A stretch of 10,103 nt of DNA from CAZBWE01 sp964440735. Its GTDB lineage: Bacteria > Planctomycetota > Phycisphaerae > Sedimentisphaerales > Anaerobacaceae. The notes beneath the pieces are model-generated. The model searched no databases. It saw only the letters and a list, made by a program, of their open reading frames with translations, and was not told where the DNA came from. Location: the NCBI GenBank assembly GCA_964440735.1, contig CAYTTK010000094.1:1-10103 (forward strand), given 5' to 3'. The position numbers and the translations under genes are program-made. Positions 1 through 6,282 of the stretch are shown piece after piece (positions within the stretch are counted from its first letter, which is position 1; every line of letters starts with the position of its first letter).

Positions 1-41
1 TAGAATCCAGTCAGCTTAAATATAAGTCAGCTTGTCTGACT

Positions 42-92
42 TTGCCTGCCCTGCGTAGTCCCTTAGGGACGAAGCGGGGTGGACGAAGGCAA
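42..92. repeat. Long imperfect hairpin, dispersed-repeat type
   Basis: Nested inverted repeat. TTGCC (42-46) pairs with GGCAA (88-92), CCCTGC (49-54) with GCGGGG (74-79, one G-U), and GTCCC (58-62) with GGGAC (66-70) around a TTA loop. There is no T-tract, so it is not an intrinsic terminator. It lies in gene-free DNA and has the look of an intergenic repeat of the kind common in environmental genomes. Copy number cannot be seen from this window. Confidence 0.6.
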
Positions 93-124
93 TATTTTGT
101 AAACTTCCATGATTTTTCACAGCG

Positions 125-159
125 TGCATAGTATTATGCAGGCCGATTTGTCTCGGCCT
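125..159. repeat. Two adjacent perfect hairpins
   Basis: TGCATA (125-130) pairs with TATGCA (135-140) around GTAT. Immediately after, AGGCCGA (140-146) pairs with TCGGCCT (153-159) around a 6-nt loop. The stems share base 140. Neither has a T-tract and no gene ends nearby, so a structural intergenic repeat is the simplest reading. Confidence 0.55.
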
Positions 160-254
160 AACGGACGTCGGCTGTTGAATTCGCAGATGCTTGCATCGAG
201 GATTTTGCAGCCAAGTCCACAATAGCTGTTAAAACCTATAAAGGTTACTCCGCG

Positions 255-314
255 CTCTCAGCGTTCTCCGCGGTTAAACGAAATTAGTGCAAATTCGTGT
301 GTATTCGTGGCAAA
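255..314 (+). repeat. Two GTGG/GCGG-AAA repeat cassettes
   Basis: Two short units lie head to tail in the same orientation. The first contains GTTCTCCGCGGTTAAA and the second contains TGTATTCGTGGCAAA. Both end in (C)G(T/C)GG followed by one or two bases and an AAA run. Two more units of the same pattern occur at 649-681 and 849-870, making four same-strand copies in about 620 bp. I recall such sequences as abundant unexplained intergenic repeats in several environmental phyla, but could not check that here. Confidence 0.55.
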
Positions 315-332
315 AATATTTATAAAAAAAGC

Positions 333-360
333 TTGAAAAACGGGCCTTATCTGGTATAAT
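333..360 (+). promoter_or_regulatory. Sigma70-type promoter with extended -10
   Basis: TTGAAA (333-338), a 16-bp spacer, then TATAAT (355-360) preceded by TGG (352-354), giving an extended -10. Predicted transcription would begin near 367, at the first base of a hairpin. No coding gene lies downstream on this strand, so it either drives an untranslated RNA, is a relic, or is a chance match. Confidence 0.5.
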
Positions 361-366
361 ATTTAT

Positions 367-526
367 CGTGTATCCTACGTGGTACACGGCAACTGGGGGA
401 GGCCCCGAACCCAGGGCTGCGGAGCTCCGCACGCAACAGGACAAGCCTGCCCTGAGCGACTCGTGGTGAGCATGGTCGAACCAAGTCGAATGGGCCGTCC
501 AATTTATCCCGAGCTTAGTCGAGGGA
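367..526 (+). other. GC-rich hairpin-rich segment after the promoter
   Basis: This stretch is clearly richer in GC than its surroundings. In order it holds CGTGTA/TACACG (367-372/383-388), CTGGG/CCCAG (393-397/410-414), and a perfect 14-bp palindrome TGCGGAGCTCCGCA (418-431). Three related units sharing GAGC-NNN-(G/C)TCG follow: one around 445-466, TGGTGAGCATGGTCGAACCA (464-483) and TCCCGAGCTTAGTCGAGGGA (507-526). The latter units resemble widely dispersed intergenic repeats. The 5' part could be a small structured RNA or its remnant. It matches no RNA family that I can confirm, and there is no intrinsic terminator. Confidence 0.35.
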
Positions 527-540
527 GTCAAATTTAATCG

Positions 541-928
541 TAAGTTAATGTATACTAAGGGTTAGCCAATGGTTAATGAACCATTTACCAATAAACCAGT
601 TTACCAGTTACCTATGCCCATTGGTATTCTTGATTATTCTTTACATGCAATCTGTGTAATCCGCGTAATCCGTGGTTAAAATATGAACTAAAATATGCAA
701 AACAAAGCCAATTTTACCGGATGCCTAAAATGAACATAAGCTCTTTTATAACAAAAGGCTATGAACCACGAACTATGAACTACGAACTCATAAAACAAAC
801 CCAATCAAAGCCAATTTCAAGCGAGGCGCCTATGCTGGTTAATTTGTCTTGGTGACTTCGTGGCGAAAAAGAAAAATCAGGTATTAAGAAATGGTTGATT
901 CTATGTGGCTCAAACTGACAAAATTGTT
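541..928. other. Gene-free stretch with repeat fragments
   Basis: No credible coding sequence on either strand. It holds two further repeat cassettes, at 649-681 (with TGTAATCCG and CGTAATCCG in tandem, ending GTGGTTAAAA) and 849-870 (GGTGACTTCGTGGCGAAAAA), plus a short tandem repeat at 761-788. No terminator for the minus-strand tyrA is evident here. Confidence 0.5.
761..788. repeat. 14-bp tandem duplication
   Basis: ATGAACCACGAACT (761-774) is followed directly by ATGAACTACGAACT (775-788), differing at one base. It is non-coding and probably belongs to the same repeat-rich intergenic block. Confidence 0.7.
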
Positions 929-1804
929 TTACGATATTAGTTCTTTTTTCTTTATCTTGTATTTGATTAGTTCACTACGTTTACTTCTTGCCGTCTTAAG
1001 CAGATTCTCAATTTGTTTTTTATTTTGTGTTTTGATTGCCTTTTTTGTCTTCTCTAATTCAGCGATGGTTTTATCGATTGCTTTGGTGATGTTGTCGGTA
1101 TTTGTCAGTAGCACATCAGCCCAGATATTAGCTGGTCCAGATGCTATTCTCGAGGTATCTATAAATCCCTTGCTGGCAAATTTCAGGTCTTCGTTGTTAT
1201 TGGCATTAATCAATGCCATTGCTACCATATGTGGCAGATGGCTTATATTTGCAAAAATTCTGTCATGCTCAGCGGGTTTCATTAGTTTCACAGAGCAACC
1301 AAGACCCGACCAGAATCTCTTAAGTGTTTGAACAGATTTGTGATTGGTATTTTTTGTCGTTGTCAAAATGCAGGTGGCTTGCTCAAACAAATCATCCCTG
1401 GCAAATTCGATGCCCCTTTGCTCTGAGCCGGCAATTGGGTGTGAGCCAACATAGTGAACGTTTTTTGGCAGTTTTTTGGCTGCCCAGCGGTGGGGCAGAA
1501 CTTTTGTTGAACCGACATCAGTGATAATGCAGCCGGTTGGTAATGAATGGGCAATTTCGCAAAAGATTTGCTCAAATGTGCATATAGGCGTGGATAAGAT
1601 GACAAGGTCTGCATCTGATACGCTTTTATTTATGTTATCGACGATTTCGGTTGCTACTGCCAGTTGTCTCGCTTTTCGACGAGTAGAAGTGCGATGTGTG
1701 TAACCTACTACTTTTACTCCGGCAAAAGTGCGTAAAACGGCTAATGTAATTGAGCCGCCTAAAAGACCAAGTCCTATTACAGTTATTTGCCTTAAGTCTT
1801 TCAT
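929..1804 (-). CDS. tyrA: Prephenate/arogenate dehydrogenase
   Basis: Oxidative decarboxylation of prephenate (or arogenate) with NAD(P)+ in tyrosine biosynthesis; cytosolic. With the start chosen here the protein is 291 residues. A Rossmann motif G-L-G-L-L-G lies at residues 11-16, HPIAGSE at 122-128 (catalytic His122), SHLPH at 188-192, and GFIDTSRIASG at about 213-223, whose Arg is the expected substrate-binding residue. There is no ACT or chorismate mutase domain, so this is the short monofunctional form. The C-terminus is lysine-rich and helical. The frame opens at a TTG at 1810, but ATG at 1804 is the better start: AAGG lies 8 nt upstream of it and only 2 nt from the TTG. The gene is divergent from accA with its own promoter-like sequence. 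Substrate preference between prephenate and arogenate cannot be decided. Confidence 0.93.
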   Translation of the reverse strand: MKDLRQITVIGLGLLGGSITLAVLRTFAGVKVVGYTHRTSTRRKARQLAVATEIVDNINKSVSDADLVILSTPICTFEQIFCEIAHSLPTGCIITDVGSTKVLPHRWAAKKLPKNVHYVGSHPIAGSEQRGIEFARDDLFEQATCILTTTKNTNHKSVQTLKRFWSGLGCSVKLMKPAEHDRIFANISHLPHMVAMALINANNNEDLKFASKGFIDTSRIASGPANIWADVLLTNTDNITKAIDKTIAELEKTKKAIKTQNKKQIENLLKTARSKRSELIKYKIKKKELIS

Positions 1805-1851
1805 ATTCAAGACCTTATGAAAAGAAGCTTCAACACGGATTCAGCTAACAA

Positions 1852-1878
1852 AGTATAATAAAGCACTTCGGATGTCAA
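1852..1878 (-). promoter_or_regulatory. Promoter of tyrA
   Basis: On the minus strand, consensus TTGACA (1878-1873) is followed after 15 bp by TATACT (1857-1852), about 48 bp upstream of the tyrA ATG. The spacer is shorter than the ideal 17 bp, but both hexamers are near consensus. Confidence 0.55.
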
Positions 1879-1887
1879 TTTTTTTCT

Positions 1888-1915
1888 TTGATTTATGCTA
1901 TGAAAATGTTATTAT
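1888..1915 (+). promoter_or_regulatory. Promoter of accA
   Basis: TTGATT (1888-1893), a 16-bp spacer and TATTAT (1910-1915), with TGT at 1907-1909 forming an extended -10. This predicts a leader of about 68 nt before accA. It sits back to back with the tyrA promoter without overlapping it. Confidence 0.5.
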
Positions 1916-1956
1916 TTTCTATTCAGTAGAGAAAAATAAAGTGTTGGTATTTAACC

Positions 1957-1971
1957 CCGCGTTTTACGCGG
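1957..1971 (+). promoter_or_regulatory. Hairpin in the accA leader
   Basis: CCGCGT (1957-1962) and ACGCGG (1966-1971) form a perfect 6-bp stem around TTT, ending 18 nt before the accA start. There is no T-tract, so it is not a terminator. It may influence translation initiation, since the gene lacks an obvious Shine-Dalgarno sequence, or it may be a small palindromic repeat. Confidence 0.4.
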
Positions 1972-1989
1972 TGTAAACTAAATATAGAT

Positions 1990-3066
1990 ATGCCCGAAAG
2001 TAACAATAGAATCGGTAATGGCGACCATCTCGAATTCGAGGAAAAAGTCGCCGACCTTGACCGCCAGATGAACGAGTTGCGCCGGCTCAGTTCAATCAAG
2101 GGCATTGACTATTCCGCTGAGATTCGTCAGCTCCAAAGAGAGCAGGTTACCGAGCTGAAGCGAATCTATTCGAATCTGACCGCCTGGCAAACCGTTCAGG
2201 TGGCACGTCATCCGAAAAGACCTTTGCTCGATGATTATCTTGACTTGATGGTAAAGGATTTTCGAGAATTGCACGGCGACAGATGCTTCGGCGATGACCG
2301 TGCAATCATAACGGGTTTTGGCCAGATCGGCAGAGAGAAAGTATTGGTTGTTGGTCAGAACAAAGGCAGAACCACAAAGCAAAAGATTAACTGTAATTTT
2401 GGATGTCCGAATCCTGAGGGCTATCGCAAGGCGATAATCAAGATGAGATTTGCTGAAAAGTTTGGCATTCCTGTTGTTACACTCATCGACACCCCAGGGG
2501 CCTATCCTGGCATTGGTGCCGAGGAGCGGGGTCAGGCACAGGCGATTGCCATCAATCTTATAGAGATGTCACGTTTAAGGGTGCCTGTAATTTGTATTTG
2601 TATTGGCGAAGGGGGTTCAGGCGGCGCTTTGGGAATAGGTGTCGGCGACCGGCTGGCAATTCTTGAGTTCGCATATTATTCGGTTATATCACCTGAAGGT
2701 TGTGCCGCAATTTTGTGGCGCGACGGCTCACAAGCCCCCGATGCAGCAGAGGCACTTAAACTGACAAGCGAAGATTTGTATAAGCTCGGGTTGGTTGACG
2801 CAATTATTCCTGAACCACTTGGCGGTGCGCATCGCAATGTGCACGACACCGTTTATAATGTCGAGCAGTATATTATAAAAACATTGCGGGAACTCAAACG
2901 CATGAAGATTGATAATCTGCTTGAGAGTAGATATAAGAAGCTGCGTTCGATAGGCAATAATGTCGTAGACAGCCGTGGCAGTAAAGCCCGCACCGGCAAG
3001 GCCCGGATAAAAGCAGCGGCGAAAGCCGTCTCTGCGAAATCAAAGCCTGTTCATGCAAAAGTTTGA
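1990..3066 (+). CDS. accA: Acetyl-CoA carboxylase carboxyltransferase alpha subunit
   Basis: Alpha subunit of the carboxyltransferase that, with AccD, moves the carboxyl group from carboxybiotin-AccB to acetyl-CoA, giving malonyl-CoA for fatty acid synthesis. The 358-residue product has an N-terminal helical region (about 10-65), RELHGDR at 92-98, NFGCPNPEGYRKA at 136-148, LIDTPGAYPGIGAEERGQ at 165-182 and a glycine-rich GEGGSGGALGIGVGD at 206-220. The E. coli protein has 319 residues. Here residues from about 324 form an extra tail, and residues 329-358 contain ten Lys/Arg and no acidic residue. ATG 1990 is the only standard start in the open frame, since an in-frame TAG lies at 1927. No clear Shine-Dalgarno precedes it. 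The biotin carboxylase, AccB and AccD genes are not in this window. Confidence 0.96.
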   Translation: MPESNNRIGNGDHLEFEEKVADLDRQMNELRRLSSIKGIDYSAEIRQLQREQVTELKRIYSNLTAWQTVQVARHPKRPLLDDYLDLMVKDFRELHGDRCFGDDRAIITGFGQIGREKVLVVGQNKGRTTKQKINCNFGCPNPEGYRKAIIKMRFAEKFGIPVVTLIDTPGAYPGIGAEERGQAQAIAINLIEMSRLRVPVICICIGEGGSGGALGIGVGDRLAILEFAYYSVISPEGCAAILWRDGSQAPDAAEALKLTSEDLYKLGLVDAIIPEPLGGAHRNVHDTVYNVEQYIIKTLRELKRMKIDNLLESRYKKLRSIGNNVVDSRGSKARTGKARIKAAAKAVSAKSKPVHAKV

Positions 3067-3132
3067 TTTCATTTTCGCGCTTAGCCCCCAGTTTTACTTT
3101 GTCGGCTGTGAATCATAGGTCACGAAAAGAGT

Positions 3133-3600
3133 TCAGTCGTTCTTAACTTCTCTCGGGTCTTTGCCTTCTTCAATAGCTGCTATTTTTCTGACTCTTCTTT
3201 GGTGTCTGCCCCCCGAAAAGTCGGTATTAAGCCAGACTTCAACTATTTTTCGCAGTATTACTTCATTGATTTGGTCGCCTGATAGGCAAAGAACATTTGC
3301 ATCATTATGGTCGCGTGAAATCTGTGCACTTAGCTCGTCATGGCATAATACAGCTCTAATTCCCTTTATCTTGTTTGCGACTATACTCATTCCCAGCCCG
3401 GTTGCGCAGATTAATATACCTCTATCGGCTTGTTTTTTCGACACTGCCGTTGTTGCTAAATATGCTGTGTCAGGGTAATCAATGGGATTGATATCATTGG
3501 CACCAAAGTCGATGCAATCATGACCCAACTGGGTCAATATTGCCTTGATTTGTTGCTTGGCCTCGAAACCGCGATGGTCACTCGCAATTGCTATTTTCAT
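3133..3600 (-). CDS. rpiB: Ribose 5-phosphate isomerase B
   Basis: Interconverts ribose 5-phosphate and ribulose 5-phosphate in the non-oxidative pentose phosphate pathway; cytosolic. The 155 residues span the whole RpiB/LacAB family. MKIAIASDHRG opens the protein (Asp8, His9), DYPD lies at 41-44, ICATGLGMSIVANK at 64-77 carries the active-site Cys65, and HNDANVLCLSGDQI begins at 98. GGRHQRRVRKI near the C-terminus is also typical. Cys65 places it with the E. coli-like form rather than the mycobacterial form, which uses Glu. The second residue of the usual C-G-T-G motif is Ala here, a mild substitution. Its ATG overlaps the TGA of the upstream fusion gene (ATGA), so the two are translationally coupled. 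It converges on accA with about 66 bp between the stops. Confidence 0.95.
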   Translation of the reverse strand: MKIAIASDHRGFEAKQQIKAILTQLGHDCIDFGANDINPIDYPDTAYLATTAVSKKQADRGILICATGLGMSIVANKIKGIRAVLCHDELSAQISRDHNDANVLCLSGDQINEVILRKIVEVWLNTDFSGGRHQRRVRKIAAIEEGKDPREVKND

Positions 3601-4718
3601 AATATGAGCTCACTAATTCTTTTTTTTACTGCTTTTTCAATCATTTCAGCACAATTGTTGTAGAACTCCTGTGGCTGGCCTATCGGGTCAGGAATTTCTT
3701 CATTCTCTGCTAACAGCATACATTTGTTTGCTAACGCAGGGCAAAGATTAACGATTCGCTCGCAATGAACTCGCCCCATTGCATATATAAAGTCGCTTTC
3801 TTCGATAAGCTGCTGGGACAAAGTTTGGCTCTTGTGAGCTGTTATATCAATTCCCTTGGCGTCACAGGTTGCTATCGCTTCTGCCGTTGCAGGCGAGCCT
3901 GCAATATCAACAATACCAGCAGAAACAACTTTATAACCGATTTTATCGAGTTGGTCAATCTCGCATTTCAATTTTTTTGCCAGATATTTACGAAATATTC
4001 CCACCGCTATTGGGCTTCTGCAGGTATTGCCTGTGCAAACAAACAAAAATTTAATCTCCGACATCGCTTCTAACTCTGCCTGCGAATATACCCCTGGCCT
4101 TAGCAATTTAAACCTTCCGTTGCTTATCTTCACAACGGTACTGCTTTTTTTATATTTGCAAGGCCCACCATCTATAAGCATTTCAATTTTACCTGAAAAC
4201 TGTGCAAGAACCTCCTTAGCTTCTACTGATGGCTCTCCACCTGTTATATTTGCACTCGGTGCAACCACAGGATACCCCACCTCTGCCAACAGCATCGATG
4301 CTATCGCGTTATCCGGGCAGCGAATCCCTATGCTGTTATCTTTATATAAGCTCTCAAAAACCTCCGCTTCAAGACTTTCTCGTTGATTGTTAATATCATC
4401 CTCGCTTAATTCAAACACAATTGTGACAGGTCCAGGCCAGGCCATCTCAACTAACTTTTTGGCCTTTACTCCTACCATTGGTACATATTTTCTAAATACG
4501 CTTTTGTCGTAGATATGTAGTGTATAGTATTTATCAGGTCTTCTGCCTTTGAGTTTATTGAGCTTTGATAGGATTTTGTTTTTGACCTGGCAGGCAATTC
4601 CATAGACTGTTTCGGTCGGAAATGCCACCAGTCCCCCATAATCAATAATTGCTGCTGCTTCCTTAATTTTGGCTGGGTCAATATTTGTGGCATCGAGTTT
4701 TACAACTTTTGTTTCCAT
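3597..4718 (-). CDS. Fused TsaC/Sua5-type threonylcarbamoyl-AMP synthase and YwlE-like phosphatase
   Basis: A 373-residue two-domain cytosolic enzyme. Residues 1 to about 215 are a YrdC/Sua5 domain: VAFPTETVYG at 31-40, KGRRPDK at 57-63, PSAN at 154-157 and LRPGVYSQAEL at 206-216. This family makes threonylcarbamoyl-AMP from threonine, bicarbonate and ATP for tRNA t6A37. Residues from about 222 to 373 are a low-molecular-weight phosphatase with the P-loop CTGNTCRS (Cys228 nucleophile, Arg234) and DPIG with general acid Asp344. Thr232 matches the Thr that gives Bacillus YwlE its phosphoarginine specificity, so arginine phosphatase is favoured over tyrosine phosphatase. AGG lies 4 nt before the ATG. 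Downstream rpiB overlaps by 4 bp. In Bacillus the equivalents ywlC, ywlE and ywlF are separate neighbouring genes. No stop or frameshift separates the domains. Confidence 0.93.
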   Translation of the reverse strand: METKVVKLDATNIDPAKIKEAAAIIDYGGLVAFPTETVYGIACQVKNKILSKLNKLKGRRPDKYYTLHIYDKSVFRKYVPMVGVKAKKLVEMAWPGPVTIVFELSEDDINNQRESLEAEVFESLYKDNSIGIRCPDNAIASMLLAEVGYPVVAPSANITGGEPSVEAKEVLAQFSGKIEMLIDGGPCKYKKSSTVVKISNGRFKLLRPGVYSQAELEAMSEIKFLFVCTGNTCRSPIAVGIFRKYLAKKLKCEIDQLDKIGYKVVSAGIVDIAGSPATAEAIATCDAKGIDITAHKSQTLSQQLIEESDFIYAMGRVHCERIVNLCPALANKCMLLAENEEIPDPIGQPQEFYNNCAEMIEKAVKKRISELIL

Positions 4719-5062
4719 CGAACCTAATAAAATTACATCAAACGACCTAAATTCGCAAGATAACTCACCTGATATTTTAATGGAATTGTGCCTTTTCCAT
4801 TTAAGATATTCATTGGTTTATAGCTTGGTTGGTAATGGATGAAATATACTTCAATAAATAACAGATTATGTTTGAGAGGTTTTTGTTCATTTGGCTGCAG
4901 GATAATAAGCCCGATAAAAAAGATGAAAATGAACGGGTATCGAAGAAGATAAAAAAAGTTTTGTGAAATCCTATAATATTGCCTATACATGCTAAACTAT
5001 CTATTTTAACATTACCGATAACATATTAATTGATGGAACGGTAATTTTAAGGAGATTAAATT
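4719..5062. other. AT-rich intergenic region between divergent genes
   Basis: It separates the minus-strand fusion gene from plus-strand pilZ. A TATAAT at 4972-4977 on the plus strand lacks a matching -35. A 32-codon plus-strand ORF at 4868-4966 has charged residues but no ribosome binding site, and an in-frame stop lies two codons upstream. An 85-codon minus-strand frame (4733-4990) is aromatic- and Asn-rich with no recognisable domain. I do not support either as a gene. Confidence 0.4.
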
Positions 5063-5377
5063 ATGGAGGCCTTAGTAGAGCAACGTAAGGAGAATCGCAG
5101 TAAACTTTCTTGGCCTGTTAGTGTTTGGGTACCGCAGGCCAATAGATTCTTTAACGGCCGGAGCGCAAATATTAGCAAAACAGGAGTTTTTCTTACAGTT
5201 CCTATGACGATGCCAGTTCGTCTTGGCCATGTTTTGGAAATAAATTTTCCACGTTCAGCCACTTTAGCAAAGCAAAAAGGACAATTTGCTCGTATTAAAA
5301 GTGGCAAAATAGTTAGGGTTGACCGTAAGAATATACTTAAAAATGCTGAAATTGGTGTGGCTGTTGCATTTAATTAA
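5063..5377 (+). CDS. Single-domain PilZ protein
   Basis: A 104-residue soluble protein consisting of little more than one PilZ domain, the c-di-GMP-binding fold that acts on motility, exopolysaccharide or secretion machinery by contact with a partner. Both binding signatures are visible: RxxxR at Arg8-Arg12 (RKENR) and NxSxxG at 36-41 (NISKTG). A closing strand IGVAVAF lies at 97-103. The start is well supported by AAGGAG at 5049-5054, 8 nt before the ATG. The gene stands alone, between a divergent operon and an intrinsic terminator about 80 bp downstream, so it is probably monocistronic. No output domain or neighbour identifies its target. A pilin-like gene lies 4.6 kb away, too far to argue a functional link. 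Confidence 0.9.
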   Translation: MEALVEQRKENRSKLSWPVSVWVPQANRFFNGRSANISKTGVFLTVPMTMPVRLGHVLEINFPRSATLAKQKGQFARIKSGKIVRVDRKNILKNAEIGVAVAFN

Positions 5378-5457
5378 ATTATAAAAACCTTTTTAGCATT
5401 TGTAGAATTGATTGTGTAAGGGCTGCGGCTATCAAATAAACGGGGCAATGAAAAAGG

Positions 5458-5496
5458 AAAGACTGATGGTTAAGGAAAATCATCAGTCTTTTTTTT
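5458..5496 (+). terminator. Intrinsic terminator of the PilZ gene
   Basis: AAAGACTGATG (5458-5468) is perfectly complementary to CATCAGTCTTT (5481-5491), with a 12-nt loop and eight T from 5489. It lies about 80 bp after the PilZ stop. The A-rich run upstream could let it work in both directions. Confidence 0.9.
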
Positions 5497-5581
5497 GTCA
5501 ATATAATTAATTATGGTTTGGAGCAATTCTCACTTATATATATTTTGGCCGATGTCACTGCTGTTATGAGTCGGAGTGTTG

Positions 5582-5853
5582 GTGGTGCTGTTAGCAATCG
5601 CAGGTGTGGTTATTTCTATTGTTATGCTTATCGATTGTTTGAAACGGCCGGCATCGAAGTTCTATCATCCACTTACAAAACAAGGCCAATATGACAAGTT
5701 GATATTGGCTGCAATTGTCCTGTCGCTTTGGTTTTATTTTTTGGGGCGATAGTTTATTTGTTTGTTGTAAAGACAGCTATACTGAAAGATAGTGAGCAGA
5801 CCCACGGAAAAAGTGAGGAGGCAAAAGGCAGAAGCAAAAAGTCAGACCTCTAA
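5582..5853 (+). CDS. Small PLDc_N-like membrane protein with apparent -1 frameshift
   Basis: Frame 1 (5582-5752) encodes 56 residues: a hydrophobic helix (about 1-17), DCLKRP at 18-23, a short polar loop, then DKLILAAIVLSLWFYFLGR before TAG. Reading one base back at the T6G4 run (5737-5746) continues as GAIVYLFVVKTAIL and a lysine-rich soluble tail to TAA at 5851-5853. The joined product, about 90 residues, fits the two-helix PLDc_N layout, with D-x-L-x-R after helix one and a G-A-x-x-Y ending in helix two; neither frame alone contains both. Start is GTG 5582 or 5585 behind GGAG at 5573-5576. An in-frame TGA at 5567 blocks anything earlier. The break could be a sequencing indel, a decaying gene or programmed frameshifting at T-TTT-TTG. 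The family's function is not established; it is probably a small integral membrane protein. Confidence 0.5.
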
Positions 5854-6282
5854 AGTCAAAAGTAGTAATGGTTTTGGCAACCGCTGCTTCGAGTCTGCTT
5901 TTCTGGCACTATGTGCCTTAGATTTAGATAGTGTGGAGGAAGAAGAGGATAAAAAAAAACAGGTGTTTGCTTCTGTGTTTGTGACATTTTTTATGCTCGA
6001 TAAGAAAAAAATAAAAATTTTTTTTAATTTTTGATGTATCTTAGAAAAAGTGAAAAATGGCTGATTATCGGGGTTAAACAAGGGAAAATGTTAATTGTGG
6101 GAGAAAAAAAGGAGACAGAAAGTTGAAGACTGGGTCGAGTGGAGAAGTAGTGAGAAGATTTTAATTTGTCTATAATTTTACCTGCTTTCAAGAGCATTAT
6201 ATTGCGGTTGATATGTATGCCGAGAAAAGCTGGAGATGAGAGAAAACTTCTGCCGATTAAATAATTTGTTAAATAAAAAAGG
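5854..6282. other. Gene-free AT-rich stretch
   Basis: Open frames exist on both strands (plus 5792-6034, minus 5842-6081) but are low-complexity, driven by A/T runs near 6002-6032 and a purine-rich AGTCAAAAGT-type stretch near 5838-5866. No motif or ribosome binding site supports them. A TATAAT at 6171-6176 has no good -35. Nothing else is recognised. Confidence 0.4.

Noticed and set aside
367..470. Possible small SRP (4.5S) RNA: promoter followed by a stem and a CCCCGAACC-like stretch
   Set aside because: The invariant domain IV core (GUCAGG...GGAAGG.AGCAG) is not present and there is no 3' half complementary to the 5' stem. At most it would be a remnant, so no SRP RNA is called.
16..531. 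Minus-strand open frames of 68 and 85 codons (16-222, 274-531)
   Set aside because: They translate hairpin and repeat DNA, have no domain or ribosome binding site, and are rich in Cys, His, Arg and Ser as expected of random GC-rich sequence.
891..1331. Plus-strand 146-codon hydrophobic frame
   Set aside because: It lies antisense to tyrA, which carries all family motifs. The hydrophobicity is a reverse-strand artefact of lysine- and acid-rich codons.
4868..4966. Plus-strand 32-codon ORF starting MFERFLFIWLQDNKPDKK
   Set aside because: The composition is protein-like, but there is no Shine-Dalgarno, a stop sits two codons upstream in the same frame, and no family is recognised.
4733..4990. 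Minus-strand 85-codon frame upstream of the TsaC-phosphatase fusion
   Set aside because: Composition (Phe, Tyr, Ile, Asn) follows the AT richness of the DNA, no convincing ribosome binding site or homology is seen, and a hydrophobic run alone is not enough.
5792..6081. Overlapping frames of about 80 codons on both strands
   Set aside because: Low-complexity lysine, serine and phenylalanine runs from A/T tracts. The 5' part overlaps the better-supported -1 frame of the PLDc_N-like gene.
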